Assembly (NCBI RefSeq): GCF_002776525.5 | Contig: NC_045437.1 | Coordinates: 132,032,590 to 132,096,589 of the forward strand | Direction of reading: 5' to 3' | DNA from: Piliocolobus tephrosceles | Taxonomy: Eukaryota > Chordata > Mammalia > Primates > Cercopithecidae | DNA: 64,000 bases | Notes under the pieces: model-generated | What the model saw: the letters and a program-made list of their open reading frames with translations, nothing else | The model's database searches: none | Told to the model about the DNA's origin: nothing | Program-made: the position numbers and the translations under genes | Part shown: in pieces, positions 1 to 11,035 of the stretch | Position numbering within the stretch: the stretch's first letter is position 1 | How the letters are laid out: every line of letters starts with the position of its first letter

Positions 1-234
1 GGATGGTTTAACATCAATAAATGGTTTAAGTTAATAAATGTGATACAACACATAAACAGGATTGAAAACAAAAATCACATGATCATCTCAATAGATGCAG
101 AAAAAGTATTTGACAAAATTCAGCATCCTTTATGATTAAAACTCAGCAAAATCGGCATAGAAGGGACATACCTTAAGGTAATAAAAGCCATTTACAACAA
201 ACCCACAGCCAACATTATACTGAATGGGGAAAAG

Positions 235-936
235 TTGAAAGCATTTCCCCTGGGAACTGGAACAAGACAAGGATGCCCACTTTCACCACTTCTATTCAAC
301 ATGGTACTGGAAGTCCTAGCCAGGGCAATCAGACAAAAGAAAGAAATAAAGAGCATCCAAATTGGTAAAAAGGAAGTCAAACTGTCACAGTTTGCTGACA
401 ATATGATCATATATCTAGAAAACCCTAAAGACTCATCCAAAAAGCTCCTAGAACTGGTAAATGAATTCAGCAAAGTTTCAGGATACGAAATTAATGTACA
501 CAAATCAGTAGCTCTGCTACACACCAACAGTGACCAAGCTGAGAATCCAATCAAGAACTCAACCCCTTTCACAATAGCTGCAAAAAAAAAAAAAAATAAA
601 ATTCTTAGTATATCTAACCAAGGATGTGAAAGACCTGTACAAGGAAAAAACTACAAAACACTGCTGAAAGAAATCATAAATGACACAAACAAATGGAAAC
701 ACATCCTATATTCATGGATGAGTAGAATCAATATTGTGAAAATGATCATACTGCCAAAAGCAATCTATAAATTCAATGCAATTCCCATGAAAATACCATC
801 GTTCTTCACAGAACAAGAAAAAACAGTCCTAAAATTCATGTGGAACCAAAAAAGAGCCTGCATAGCCAAAGCAAGACTAAACAAAAAAGACAAATCTGGA
901 GGCATCACATTACCCAACTTCAAACTATATTATTAG
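235..936 (+). pseudogene. L1 ORF2 reverse-transcriptase fragment (inactive)
   Basis: The longest open frame in the window, 233 codons, is a piece of L1 ORF2, which encodes the endonuclease/reverse transcriptase that copies L1 RNA into DNA at the target site. The palm motif RQGCPLSPLLFN is present near residues 12-23. The catalytic motif, normally FADDM, reads FADNM at 391-405, so the second catalytic aspartate is asparagine. The frame ends at a TAG (934-936) where L1 normally continues after FKLYY. An A-rich slippage lies near 582-596. The open frame survives by chance and does not encode a host gene. Confidence 0.92.
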
Positions 937-1958
937 GCCATAGTTACCAAAACAAAATGGTACTGTTATAAAAATAGGCACATAGACCAATGGAACAGAA
1001 TAGAAAACCCAGAAATAAAGCCAAATTCTCACGGCCAACTGATCTTTGACAAAGCAAATAAAACATAAATTGGGAAAAGGACACCCTGTTCAACAAATGG
1101 TGCTGGGATAATTGGTAAGCAAAATGTAGAAGAATGAAACTAGATCCTCATCTCCCCCTTATACACAAAAGCAACTCAAGATAGATCAAAGACTTAAATC
1201 TAAGACCTGAAACCATAAAGATTCTTGAAGATAACATCTGAAAAACCCTTCTAGACTCTGGCTTAGGCAAAGACTTCATGACCAAGAACCTGAAAGCAAA
1301 TGCAACAAAAACAAAGATAAATAGATGGGACTTAATTAAACTAAAAAGCTTCTTCACAGCAAAAGAAATAATCAGCACAGTTAACAGACAACCCACAGAG
1401 CGGGAGAAAATGTTCACAATCCATACATCTGACAAAGGACTAATATCCAGAATCTACAAAGAACTCAAACAAATCAGCAAGGAAAAAACCCAAAGAATCC
1501 CATCAAAAAGTGGGCTATGGACATGAATAGATAATTCTCAGTAGAAGATAAACAAATAGCCAAGAAGCATATGGAAAAATGCTCAACATCCCTAGTTATC
1601 AGGGAAATGCAAATCAGAATCACAATGTTATATCATCTCACTTCTGCAAGAATGGCCATAATAAAACAAAATCAAAACATAATAGATGTTGGCATGGATG
1701 CAGTGAAAAGGAAAAAGTTTTACACTATTGTTGGGAATGTAAACTAGTACAATCACTATGGAAAACAGTGTTGAGAGTCTTTAAAAAACTAAAAGTGGAT
1801 CTACTGTTTGATTCAGCAATCCCACTACTAGATATCTACCCAGAGGAAAAGAAGTCATTATACAAAAAAGATACTTGCACACACATGTTTATAGCAGCAC
1901 AATTTGCAATTGCAAAAGCATGGAACTAGCCCGAATGTCAATCAATGAGTGAATAAAT

Positions 1959-1969
1959 AAAATGTGGTA
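1959..1969. repeat. Left target-site duplication of the L1PA insertion
   Basis: AAAATGTGGTA lies just before the 5' end of the L1PA, and AAAATGTGATA follows its A-rich tail at 7039-7049. The two 11-bp copies differ at one base. They mark target-primed insertion into the older L1. Confidence 0.85.
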
Positions 1970-3272
1970 GAGACAGAGGGCAAGATGGCCAAATAGGAAC
2001 AGCTCCAGTCTGTAGCTCCTAGTGAGACCAACGCAGAAGGTTAGTGATTTCTGCATTTCCAACTGAGGAACCTCACTTATCTCACTGGGACTGGTTAGGT
2101 GGTGGTTGCAGCCCATGGAGGGCGAGCAGAAGCAGGGTGGGGTGTCACCTCACCCAGGAAGTGCAAGGAGTCAGGGAACTCCCTCCCCTAGCCAAGGGAA
2201 GCCATGAGGAACTGTGCCGTGAGGGATAGTGCTACCTGGCCCAGATATCATGCTTTTCCCATGGTATTCGCAGCCCACAGACCCGGGTTTCTACACCTCG
2301 GGTACCTACACCACCAGGGCCCTGAGTTTCAAGCATAAAACTGGACAGCCATTTGGGCAGACACCGAGCTAGGTGCACAAGGTTTTTTTGTACCCCAGTG
2401 CCTGGAACACTGGTGAGACAGAACCATTCACTCCCCAGGAAAGGGAGCTGAAGCCAGGGAGTCAATCTTGCTCAGTGAATCCCACCACCATGGAGTCCAA
2501 CAAGCTAAGATCCACTGCCAGCACAGCAGTCTGAAGTTGACTTGGGACACTGGAGCCTGGTGGGGGGAGGGATGTCTGCCATTATTGAGGCTTGAGTAGG
2601 CGGTTTTCCCCCATAGTGTAAACAAAGCCGCCAGGAAGTTCGAACTGGGTGCGGAACCCACTGAAGGGCAGCAAAGCTGCTGTAGCCAGACTGCCTCTCT
2701 AGATTCCTCTTCTCTGGGCAGTGCATCTCTGAAAGAAAGGCAGCAGCCCCAGGCAGGGGCTTATAGATAAAACTTCCATCTCCCTGGGACAGAGCACCAG
2801 GGAAAAGGGGTGGCTGTGGGCGCAGCTTCAGCAGACTTAAATGTTCCTGCCTGCCAGCTTAGAAGAGAGCAGCGGATCTCCCAGCACAGTGCTCAAGCTC
2901 TGCTAAGGGACAGATTGCCTCCTTAAGTGGGTCCCTGACCCCCATGCCTCCTAACTGGGAGACACCTCCCAGCAGGGGTCGACAGACACCTCATACAGGA
3001 GTAGATGCCCCTCTGGGACAAAGCTTCCAGAGGAAGGAGCAGGCAGCAATCTTTGCTGTTCTGCAGCCTCCGCTGGTGATACCCAGGCAAACAGGGTCAG
3101 GAGTGGACCTCCAGCAAGCTCCAGCAGACCTGCAGAAGAGGGGCCTGACTGTTAAAAGGAAAACTAACAAACAGAAAGCTATAGCATCAACATCAACAAA
3201 AAGGATGCCCATGCAAAAACCCCATTCAAAGGTCACCAACATCAAAGACCAAGGGTAGATAAGTCCATGAAA
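1970..3272 (+). promoter_or_regulatory. L1PA 5' UTR (internal promoter relic)
   Basis: It begins with the L1 head 'CAAGATGGCCAAATAGGAAC' and 'CAGCTCC...GTAGCTCC', followed by the typical G/C-rich 5' UTR. In active L1s this region holds an internal RNA polymerase II promoter and, a few hundred bases in, an antisense promoter. Many CpGs of the consensus are decayed to TpG or CpA here, so present activity is doubtful. It ends at the degenerate ORF1 start. The open frames at 2044-2229, 2944-3258 and on the opposite strand in this stretch are chance frames. Confidence 0.85.
1981..1990 (+). promoter_or_regulatory. YY1 site of the L1 5' UTR
   Basis: CAAGATGGCC near the 5' end of the L1PA matches the YY1 site known to set the L1 transcription start. 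The core AAGATGGCC is intact although the following CpG has become CA. Binding today is inferred only from the match. Confidence 0.7.
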
Positions 3273-3404
3273 ATGAGAAGAAAACCAGCATAAAAAGGCT
3301 GAAAATTCCAAGCACTAGAATGTCTCTTCTTCTCCAAAGGATCACAACTCCTCATCAGCAAAAGAACAAAACTAGATAGAGAATGAATTTGATGAATTGA
3401 CAGA
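3273..3404 (+). pseudogene. L1 ORF1 start, truncated
   Basis: An ATG at 3273 starts a stretch that follows the older-L1PA ORF1 5' end (AACCAGCA..AAAAGGCTGAAAA, then CCAAAGGATCACAACTCCTC and GAGAATGAATTTGATGAATT). ORF1 normally encodes the L1 RNA-binding protein of about 338 residues. Here an extra A in the A-run near 3281-3284 shifts the frame, a TAA follows within seven codons, and L1 similarity ends at about 3404, where the inverted ORF2 piece begins. Only about 45 codons remain. Confidence 0.8.
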
Positions 3405-3625
3405 CTTTTATGCATCTATTGAGATAATCATGTGGTTTTTGTCATTGGTTCTGTTTCTGTGATGGATTACATTTATTGATTTGCATATGTTGCAAATCAT
3501 CACAGGGATTGGCCTTGCATCACAGGGATGAAGCCAACTTGATCGTGGTGGATAAGCTTTTTAATGTGCTGCTGGATCCAGTTTGTCAGTACATTATTGA
3601 GGATTTTTGCATTGATGTTCATCAG
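3405..3625 (-). repeat. Inverted L1 ORF2 segment inside the L1PA
   Basis: Read on the minus strand this is L1 ORF2 between the finger and palm regions: the frame shows NINAKILNNVLTNWIQQHIK and KLIHHDQVGFIP. The same ORF2 region is also present in sense at about 4606-4812, so the piece is an extra inverted copy rather than a flipped original. It carries a small local duplication (CATCACAGGGAT twice, about 3498-3530). It sits exactly between the broken ORF1 and the resumed ORF2. The two copies form an inverted repeat with roughly 1 kb between them. Confidence 0.85.
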
Positions 3626-6600
3626 TAAAAGTAAAACACTACTTAGCAAGTGCAAAAGAACAGAAATCATAACAGTCTCTGAGACCACAATGCAATCAAA
3701 TTAGAACTCAGGATTAAGAAGCTCACTCAAAACTGTACAACTACATGGAAACTATACAACCTGCTCCTGAATGAGTACTGGGTAAATAATGAAATTAAGG
3801 CAGAAATAAATAAGTTCTTTGAAACCAATGAGAATGAAGATACAATGTACCAGAATTTCTGGGACACAGCTAAAGCAGTGGTTAGAGGGAAATTTATAGC
3901 CCTAAATGCCCACAGCAAAAAATGGGAAAGATCTAAAATCAACACCCTAATATCACAACTAAAAGAACTAGAGAAGCAAGAGCAAACAAATTCAAAAGAT
4001 AGCCGAAGACAAGAAATAACTAAGATCAGAGCAAAACTGAAGGAGATGGAGAAACAAAAAACCTTTCAAAAACATCAATGAATCCAGGAGGTGGTTTGTT
4101 GAAAAGATTAACAAAATAGAAAGACTGCTAGTCAGACTAATAAGGAAGAAAAGAGAGAAGAATCAAATAGTCACGATAAAAAAAAATGATAAAGGGTAGA
4201 TCACCACTGATCCCACAGAAATACAAACTACCATCAGAGAATACTATAAACACCTCTACGCAAATAAACTGGAAAATCTAGAAGAAATGAATAAATTCCT
4301 GGACACATACATTCTCCCAAGACTAAACCAGGAAGAAGTTGAATCCCTGAATAGACCAATAACAAGTTCTGAAATTGAGGCAGTAATTAATAGCCAATCA
4401 ACCAAAAAAAGCCCAGGACCAAATGGATTCACAACTGAATTCTACCAAAGGTACAAACTGGAGCTGGTACTATTCCTTCTGAAACTCTTCCAAACAATAG
4501 AAAAAGAAGGAATCCTCCCTAACTCATGTTATGAGGCCAGCATTATCCTGATACTAAAACCTTGCAGAGACACACACACAAAAAGAAAAATTCAGGCCAA
4601 TATCCCTGATGAACATCGATGTAAAAATCCTCGATAAAATACTAGCAAACTGAATCCAGCAGCACATTAAAAAGCCTATCCACCACGATCAGGTTGGCTT
4701 CATCCCTGGGATGCAAGGCTGGTTCAACATATGCAAATCAATAAACATAATCCATCACATAAACAGAACCAAAGACAAAAACCACATGATTTTCTCAATA
4801 GATGCAGAAAAGTTCTTTGATAAAATTCAACACCCTTCATTCTAAAAACACTCAATAAGCTAGTTATTGATGGAATGTAGCTCAATATAATAAGAGCTAT
4901 TTATGAGAAACCCACAGCCAATATCATACTGTATGGGCAAAAGCTGGAAGCATTCCCTCTGAAAACCAGCAGAAGACAAGGATGCCCTCTCTCACCACTC
5001 CTATTCAACACAGTATTGAAAGTTCTGGCCAGGGCAATCAGGCAAGAGAAAGAAAGGAAGAGTTTTCAAATAGGAAGAGAGGAAGTCAAGTTGTCCCTAT
5101 TTGCAGATGACATGATTGTATATTTAGAAAACCCCATCATCTAAGCCTAAAACCTCCTTAAGCTGATAAGCAACTTCAGCAGTCTCAGGATACAAAATCA
5201 ATGTGCAAAAATCATAAGCATTCCTACACACTAATAATAGACAAACAGCGAGCCAAATCAAGAATGAACTCCCATTCACAATTGCTACAAAGAGAATAAA
5301 ATATCTAGGAATCCAGCTTACAAGGGATGTGAAGGATCTCTTCAAGGAGAACTACAAACCACTGCTCAAGGAAATAAGAGGGGACATAAACAAATGGAAA
5401 AATATTCCATGCTCATGGATAGGAAGAACCAATATCTTGAAAATGGTCATACTGTCCAAAGTAATTTATAGATTCAAAGCTATCCCTATCAAGCTAGCAT
5501 TGATTTTCTTCACAGAATTAGAAAAAACTACTTTAAATTTCACGTGGAGCCAGAAAAGAGCCCATATAATCAAGACATCCTAAGCAAAAAGAACAAAGCT
5601 GGAGGCATTACACTACCTGACTTCAAACTACACTACAAGGCCACAGTAACCAAAACAGCATGGTGCTTGTACCAAAACAGATATATAGAACAATGTAACA
5701 GAACAGAGGCCTCAGTAATGACACCACACATCTACAATCATCTGATCTTTGACAAACCTGACAAAAACAAGCAATGGGGAAAGGATTCCCTATTTAATAA
5801 ATGGTGTTGGGAAAACTGGCTTGCCATATGTGGAAAACTGAAAATGGACCCCTTCCTTATACTTCATACAAAAATTAATGCAAAATGGATTAAGGACTTA
5901 AACATAACACCTAAAACCATAAAAACCCTAAAAGAAAACCTAGGCAATATCATTCAGGACATAGGCATGGGCAAAGACTTCATGACTAAAACACCAAAAG
6001 CAATGGCAACAAAAGCCAAAATTGACAAATGGGATCAAATTAAACTAAAGAGCTTCTACACAACAAAAGAAACTATCATCAGAGTGAACAGGCAACCTAC
6101 AGAATGGGAGAAAAATTTTGCAATCTATCCATCTGACAAAGGGCTAATATCCAGAATCTACAAGGAACTTAAACAAATTTACCAGACAAAAACAACCCCA
6201 TCAAAAAGTAGGCAAAGGATGTGAACACAAAATTCTCCAAAGAAGACATTTATGTGGCCAACAAATATATGAAAAAAAAAAGCTTATCATCACTGGTCAT
6301 TAGAGAAATGCAAATCAAAACCACAATGAGATACAATCTCATGCCAGTTAGAATGGTGATCATTAAAAAGTCAGGAAACAACAGATGCTGGAGAGGATGT
6401 GGAGAAAAATAGCTTTTATGCTGTTGGTGGGAGTGTAAATTAGTTCAACTATTGTGGAATAGAGTGTGGCAATTCCTCAAGGATCTAGAACCAGAAATAC
6501 TATTTGACCTGGAAATCCCATTACCGGGTATATACCCAAAGGATTATAAATCATGCTGCTATAAAGACACAAGCACACGTATGTTTATTGCAGCACTATT

Positions 6601-6819
6601 CACAATAGCAAAGACTTTGAACCAACCCAAATGCCCATCAATGATAGATGGGATAAAGAAAATGTGGCACATATATACCATGGAATACTATGTAGTCATA
6701 AAAAAGGATGAGTTCATGTCCTTTGCAAGGACATGGATGAAGTTGGAAATATTCTCAGCAAACTAACAGAGAAACAGAAAACCAAACACCACACGTTCTC
6801 ACTCATAAGTGGGAGTTGA
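3626..6819 (+). pseudogene. L1 ORF2, 5'-deleted and frameshifted
   Basis: ORF2 resumes in the C-terminal end of the endonuclease domain. The conserved SDH endonuclease motif is present but its serine codon is TGA (3680-3682), followed by GAC CAC. Downstream come KKSPGPNGFTTEFYQRY (about 4410-4460), the reverse-transcriptase palm motif FADDM (5100-5114, intact), YLGIQLTRDVKDLFKENYKPLLKEI, GGITLPDFKLHYKA and the C-terminal MEYY...KKDEFMSF region, ending at TGA 6817-6819. Frames at 3845-4081, 4287-4637, 5329-5583, 5544-6224 and 6452-6766 are pieces of the same ORF. No retrotransposition function remains. Confidence 0.92.
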
Positions 6820-7038
6820 ACAATGAGAACATATGGGCACATAAAGAGGAATATCACACATTGGGGCTGTCTGGGGGTTGGGGGCAAGGGGAGGGATAGC
6901 ATCATTAGGAGAAATACTTAATGTTGATGACGGGTTGATGGTTGCAGCAAACCACAATGGCACATATACACCTATGTAACAAACCTGCACGTTCTGCACA
7001 CGTATCCCAGAACTTAAAGTGTAATTTTGAAAAAAAAG
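6820..7038 (+). other. L1PA 3' UTR and A-rich tail
   Basis: The L1 3' UTR includes the G-rich tract (GGGGTTGGGGGCAAGGGG, about 6873-6892), the terminal phrase GTAACAAACCTGCAC and the closing CCAGAACTTAAAGT. It ends in a short interrupted A-tail that merges with the right target-site copy at 7039-7049. Confidence 0.88.
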
Positions 7039-7049
7039 AAAATGTGATA

Positions 7050-7436
7050 TATATGTATATATGCCATGGAATACTACTCAGCCATAAAAAGGAATGAAAT
7101 AATGGCATTTGCAGTGACCTGGATGGAATTGGATACTGTTATTCTAAGTGAAGTAATGGAAATTGGAATGGAAATTTCCAAACATCGTATGTTCTCACTC
7201 ATATGTGGGAGCTAAGCTGTGAGGATACAAAGGCATATGAATGACATATTGGACTTTGGGAACTTGGGAGAAAGGGAGGAAGTGACCACGGGTAAAAGAC
7301 TACATATTGGGTACAGTGTACACTGCTGTGGTGATGGGCGCACCAAAATCTCAGATATCACCACTACAGAACTTATTCATGTAACCAAACACCACCTGTT
7401 CCCCCAAAATCTATTGAAATATAAAAATTAAACGTA
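7050..7436 (+). mobile_element. Older L1, right part (ORF2 end and 3' UTR)
   Basis: This continues the L1 of 1-1969 after the L1PA insertion. The ORF2 C-terminus ends at TAA 7213-7215 and is followed by a 3' UTR of the L1PB / old L1PA kind (CACCAAAATCTCAGATATCA, AACCAAACACCACCTGTTCC) and an AT-rich tail. Together the two parts make one 5'-open copy of about 2.35 kb within the window. Confidence 0.9.
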
Positions 7437-9430
7437 AAAAAATCGACATAACAAAATCAGTAGCATTTCTATATGCCAACAGTGAACAATGTGGAAAAGA
7501 AATTTAAAAAGTAATAACATTTACAATAGCCACAAATAGAATTAAATATCTAGTAATTAACTTAACCAAAGAAGCGAAAGCGTGCTACAGTGAAAACTAT
7601 TAAATACTGATGAAAGAAACTAAAGAGGACACCAAAACATAATTTAAAAATTCCATGTTCATGGATTGGAAGAATCAGTATTGTTATGATGTAAACACTA
7701 CCCAAAGCAATCTACGGATTCAGTGCAATCCCTGTCACAATACCAATGACATTCCTTGCAGAAATAGAAAAAAAAAAAATACTAAAATTTATATGGAATA
7801 ACAAAAGAACCAGAATAAAGTGAAGAAATCACAGTATCTGACTTCAAATTACACACAGAGCTACAGTAATCAAAACAGCATGGTACTGACATAAAAACAG
7901 ACACATGTATCAATGGAACATAACAGAGAACCCAGAAACAAACATACGAACCTACAGTGATTTCATTTTTGACAAAGATACTAAGACAATGGGAAAAAGA
8001 TAGTCTCTTCAATAAATGGTGCTGGGAAAACTGGATATCCATATGCAGAAGAATGAAGCTATACTCCTATTTCTCACTGTATAAAAAATCAAATCAATAA
8101 TTGATTAAAGACTTTAAGACCTCAATCTATGCAACTACTACAAGAAAACATTGGGGAAAATCTCCAGGACACTGGTCTGGGCAAAATTTTCTTAAACAAT
8201 ACCCCAAAAGCATAGGAAACAAAATCAAAAATGGACAAATGGGATGACTTCAAGTTAAAAATGTTCTGCACAGCAAAGGAAACAATCAACAAAGCAAAGA
8301 GACAACCCACAGAATGAGAGAAAATATTTGAAATCTATCCCTCTGACAAGAGATTAATAACCAGAATATATAAGGAGCTCAGATAACTCTATAGGAAAAA
8401 TTATAATTATCTGATCAAAAAATGGGCAAAAGATTTGAATAGACATTTCTCAAAAGAAAACATACAAATGGCAAACAGGCATATGAAAAGGTGCTCAACA
8501 TCACTGATCATCAGAGGAATGCAAATCTAAACTACAATGAGATATCACCTCACCCCAGTTAAATGGCTCATATGCAAAACAGGGAATAACAAATGCTGAC
8601 AAGGATGTGGAGAAAAGAGAACCCTTGTACACTGTTGGTGGAAATGTAAATTAGTACAACCACTACGGAGAACAGTTTGGAGGTACCTCGAAACACTAAA
8701 ACTAGAGCTACCATATAATCCAGCAATCCTACTGGAGTCGGATTCAGTATATTAATTCAGTATACTAATTCCATTCAGTATACTGAAGAGATATCTGCAT
8801 TCCCATGTTTGTTGCAACACTATTCACAACAGCCAAGATTTGGAAACAACCCAAGTGTCCATCAACAGATGAATGGATGAAGAAAATGTGGTACATATAC
8901 ACAATGGAGTACTATTCAGCCATTAAAAAGAATGAGATCCTGTCATTTGCAACAACATGGATGGAACTGGAGGTCATTATGTTACATGAAATAAGCCAAG
9001 CATGGGAAGACAAACATCACATGTTCTCACTTATTTGTGGGCTCTAAAAATCAAACAATTGAATTCATGGACATAGAGAATAGAAGGATGGTTACCAAAG
9101 GCTGGGAATGGTAGTGGGGGACTGGGGAAGGGCAAGAGGGGATGGTTAAACAAGTACAAAAAGTAGTTAGAAAGAATGAATACAACCTACTATTTGATAG
9201 CACAACAGAGTGACTATAGTCAATAATAATTGTACACTTAAAAATAACTAAAAGAGTGTGATTAGATTGTGTGTAGCACAAAGGGTAAATGCTTGAGTGA
9301 TGGATACCCCATTCTCCATGATATCATTATTTCACATATCGTGCCTGTATCAAAACATCTCATGTACCTCATAAATAGATACATCTACTATGTATCTGCA
9401 AAAATTAAAAGTTAAACACCTTAAAAAGAC
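7437..9430 (+). mobile_element. L1M-type L1, ORF2 second half and 3' UTR
   Basis: It starts abruptly inside ORF2 just after the reverse-transcriptase palm and runs to the 3' end. ORF2 homology ends at TAA 9045-9047, and the last open frame (8805-9047) gives FVATLFTTAKIWKQPKCPS and MEYYSAIKKNE. The 3' UTR phrase TATCAAAACATCTCATGTAC is typical of L1MA-like elements. Many stops interrupt it. Because its start coincides with the tail of the L1 ending at 7436, its own 5' part may lie left of the window, with the younger L1s inserted between; this is inference. Confidence 0.88.
8742..8785 (+). repeat. Triplicated 13-mer within the L1M
   Basis: The unit ATTCAGTATA(T/C)TA occurs at 8742, 8755 and 8773, the last two separated by a few bases. 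L1 consensus has this motif once, followed by GAAGAGATATCTGCA, which here comes after the third copy. Confidence 0.75.
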
Positions 9431-10073
9431 ATAAGGGTTTCATTCTCTCACAGAATGTTGGTTTAGGAAGGAGCAGCTCAGACAAACACAGTGTTCACCT
9501 AGCAGAGATACCAAGAAGGTCTTGGGTCATGAAGGTCAACTATTAACGGTTCAAGTCAAACCACCAAAACGATCTGGTGAAACATCACTTCCATCACTCT
9601 GTAGTTCAAGGTAAGTTTGGGGACTGGAGGGACAGTATTCAGTGCAGCTCTCCAAAGCTTCAGTCCACAACCCAAGTCCTCACATGTAATTCAACTTCCC
9701 ACCCCACCCCCTCCCCCAATTATTAGTCTCTTTACAGGAATGACCTGAGGCAGTGTCTCAGATCTTCAGGCTTTTGAGTGTTTTCTCTTTTAAAAAAAAC
9801 CCAAAGGCCCTAAGGGCAGGATGCCAAAATATCAAATTGTACAAAAACACTCAACTTCCAACTATTCAATGACAGCTTATTATGTCCATAGAGTCGTTGA
9901 CAACTCCCTTTCAGTCTCTATCTTCAGAAATCAGCTACTGTCCGTTTAATGTACTATCTTTCGTCTCAGGCAATGTTCTTGAGGGCAAGCAACAGAAACT
10001 GAATTGCGCTGCTTATGCAGAGAAATAATTTATCAAAAGGATAGAATAAAATACCGGAGAAAACCATGTTCAG
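9431..10073. other. Unmasked sequence, no gene seen
   Basis: No open frame of note, splice-flanked exon candidate or recognisable repeat. It has C-rich (9699-9718) and A-rich patches. The stretch 9990-10070 has a faint resemblance to an old LTR, too weak to name. Confidence 0.4.
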
Positions 10074-10088
10074 AAACTATTATCCTGA

Positions 10089-10363
10089 GGCCAGGCGTGA
10101 CGGCTCATGCCTGTAATCGCAGCACTTTGAAAGGTCGAGGCGTGTGGATCACTTGAGTTCAGGAGTTTGAGATGAGCATGGCCAACATGGTGAAACCCAG
10201 TCTCTACTAAAAATACAAAAACTAGCTGGGTGTGGTGGTGTGTGCCTTCAGTCCCAGCTATTTGGGAGGCTGAGGCAGGAGAATCACTTGAACCTGTGTA
10301 GGTTGCAGTGAGCCAAGATGGAGCCACTGCACTCCAGCCTGGGCAATAAATAAAGGCTCGGTC

Positions 10364-10394
<31 letters not shown>

Positions 10395-10400
10395 AAAACC
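10089..10400 (+). mobile_element. Alu (AluS-like)
   Basis: Full-length dimeric Alu from GGCCAGGCGTGACGGCTCA to a (CAAAA)n tail. Target-site copies AAACTATTATCCTG (10074-10087) and AAACTATTATTCTG (10414-10427) flank it with one mismatch. The minus-strand open frame over it is the usual Alu-derived frame. Confidence 0.95.
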
Positions 10401-10427
10401 ACCCAAAACTACAAAACTATTATTCTG

Positions 10428-10764
10428 GAGAAAGACCCCATTTTGCCACAAAATGGAATTAACAAAATAGCATTTGCTCTGGAAGTGAAGCACTTGGTGC
10501 TGGGACTTGTTTATCTCTGGATCAGGCTATCTTGGGGGACCATCATTTTCTTTCCCCCCTCTTGGAAACTACATCTTGCTGTCCCAGTATCACTGCTAAA
10601 TAACTATCCGCAGGCCCTGCTTTTTTGGAGCACCACCTTTGGATGCAAAGCCAGGAGTGGATACACATGATTGGCAGAGCCTATGCCCATGCCTTTACTG
10701 TCAGTGGAGTCTTGAAAGCAAGTTTCTGGCAGTTTTAGATTTTATAGAAGGAGGTCGTATAATA
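10428..10764. other. Unmasked sequence, no gene seen
   Basis: A 75-codon frame (10443-10670) shows no recognisable domain and starts in the Alu flank. No repeat family recognised. Confidence 0.35.
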
Positions 10765-10979
10765 TTTTTCGCCTCAGGCTGCTATAACAAAATATCATAG
10801 TCTGGGTGGCTTAAACAACAGACATTTATTCCTCACAGGTCTGGAGGCTGGAAAGTCCAAGATTAGTAAAGATTAGTAAGGGCCTTGTCCCTGCTCCTAG
10901 CTTCCAGGTGGCTGTCTTCTCCATGTGTTCTCCCATGGCAAAGAGACAGATAGAGAATAAGAGAGAGAGAGAGAGAGAG

Positions 10980-11035
<56 letters not shown>

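Larger units (their letters stand above)
1..1969 (+). mobile_element. Older L1 (L1PB / old L1PA type), left part of a split copy
   Basis: This is LINE-1 ORF2 sequence in sense orientation, entering from beyond the left edge in the reverse-transcriptase domain and running through the C-terminal domain. The protein traces RQGCPLSPLLFN, GGITLPNFK and ARLNKKDKSGG are L1 ORF2 signatures. Frameshifts and stops break the reading frame throughout. The copy is interrupted at 1969 by a younger L1 and resumes at 7050, where the expected continuation (motif around 'ATACTACTCAGCC') follows. Its 3' UTR resembles L1PB or old L1PA consensus; the subfamily is a judgement from memory. It is dead and has no cellular role. 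Confidence 0.93.
1970..7038 (+). mobile_element. L1PA element with 5' UTR, internally rearranged
   Basis: A sense-oriented L1 of the primate L1PA lineage inserted into the older L1 at 1-1969/7050-7436. It carries the start of the L1 5' UTR, a short start of ORF1, a 221-bp inverted piece of ORF2, ORF2 from the end of the endonuclease domain onward, and a 3' UTR with an A-rich tail (7030-7040). Most of ORF1 and of the endonuclease domain is missing. The 11-bp target-site copies at both ends show that both ends are original. The 5' UTR and ORF1 start look like middle-aged L1PA (about L1PA6-8), judged from memory. Stops and frameshifts make it inactive. Confidence 0.93.

Noticed and set aside
235..936. 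233-codon open frame as a possible host gene
   Set aside because: It is L1 ORF2 by its motifs, lies within a continuous L1, and has a mutated catalytic site.
2944..3311. Frames of about 105 codons on both strands near the L1 5' UTR end
   Set aside because: They lie in L1 5' UTR and ORF1 start sequence and do not match L1 ORF1 frame.
3405..3625. Twin-priming inversion of the L1PA
   Set aside because: The inverted segment is duplicated in sense downstream and a sense 5' UTR precedes it, which simple twin priming does not produce.
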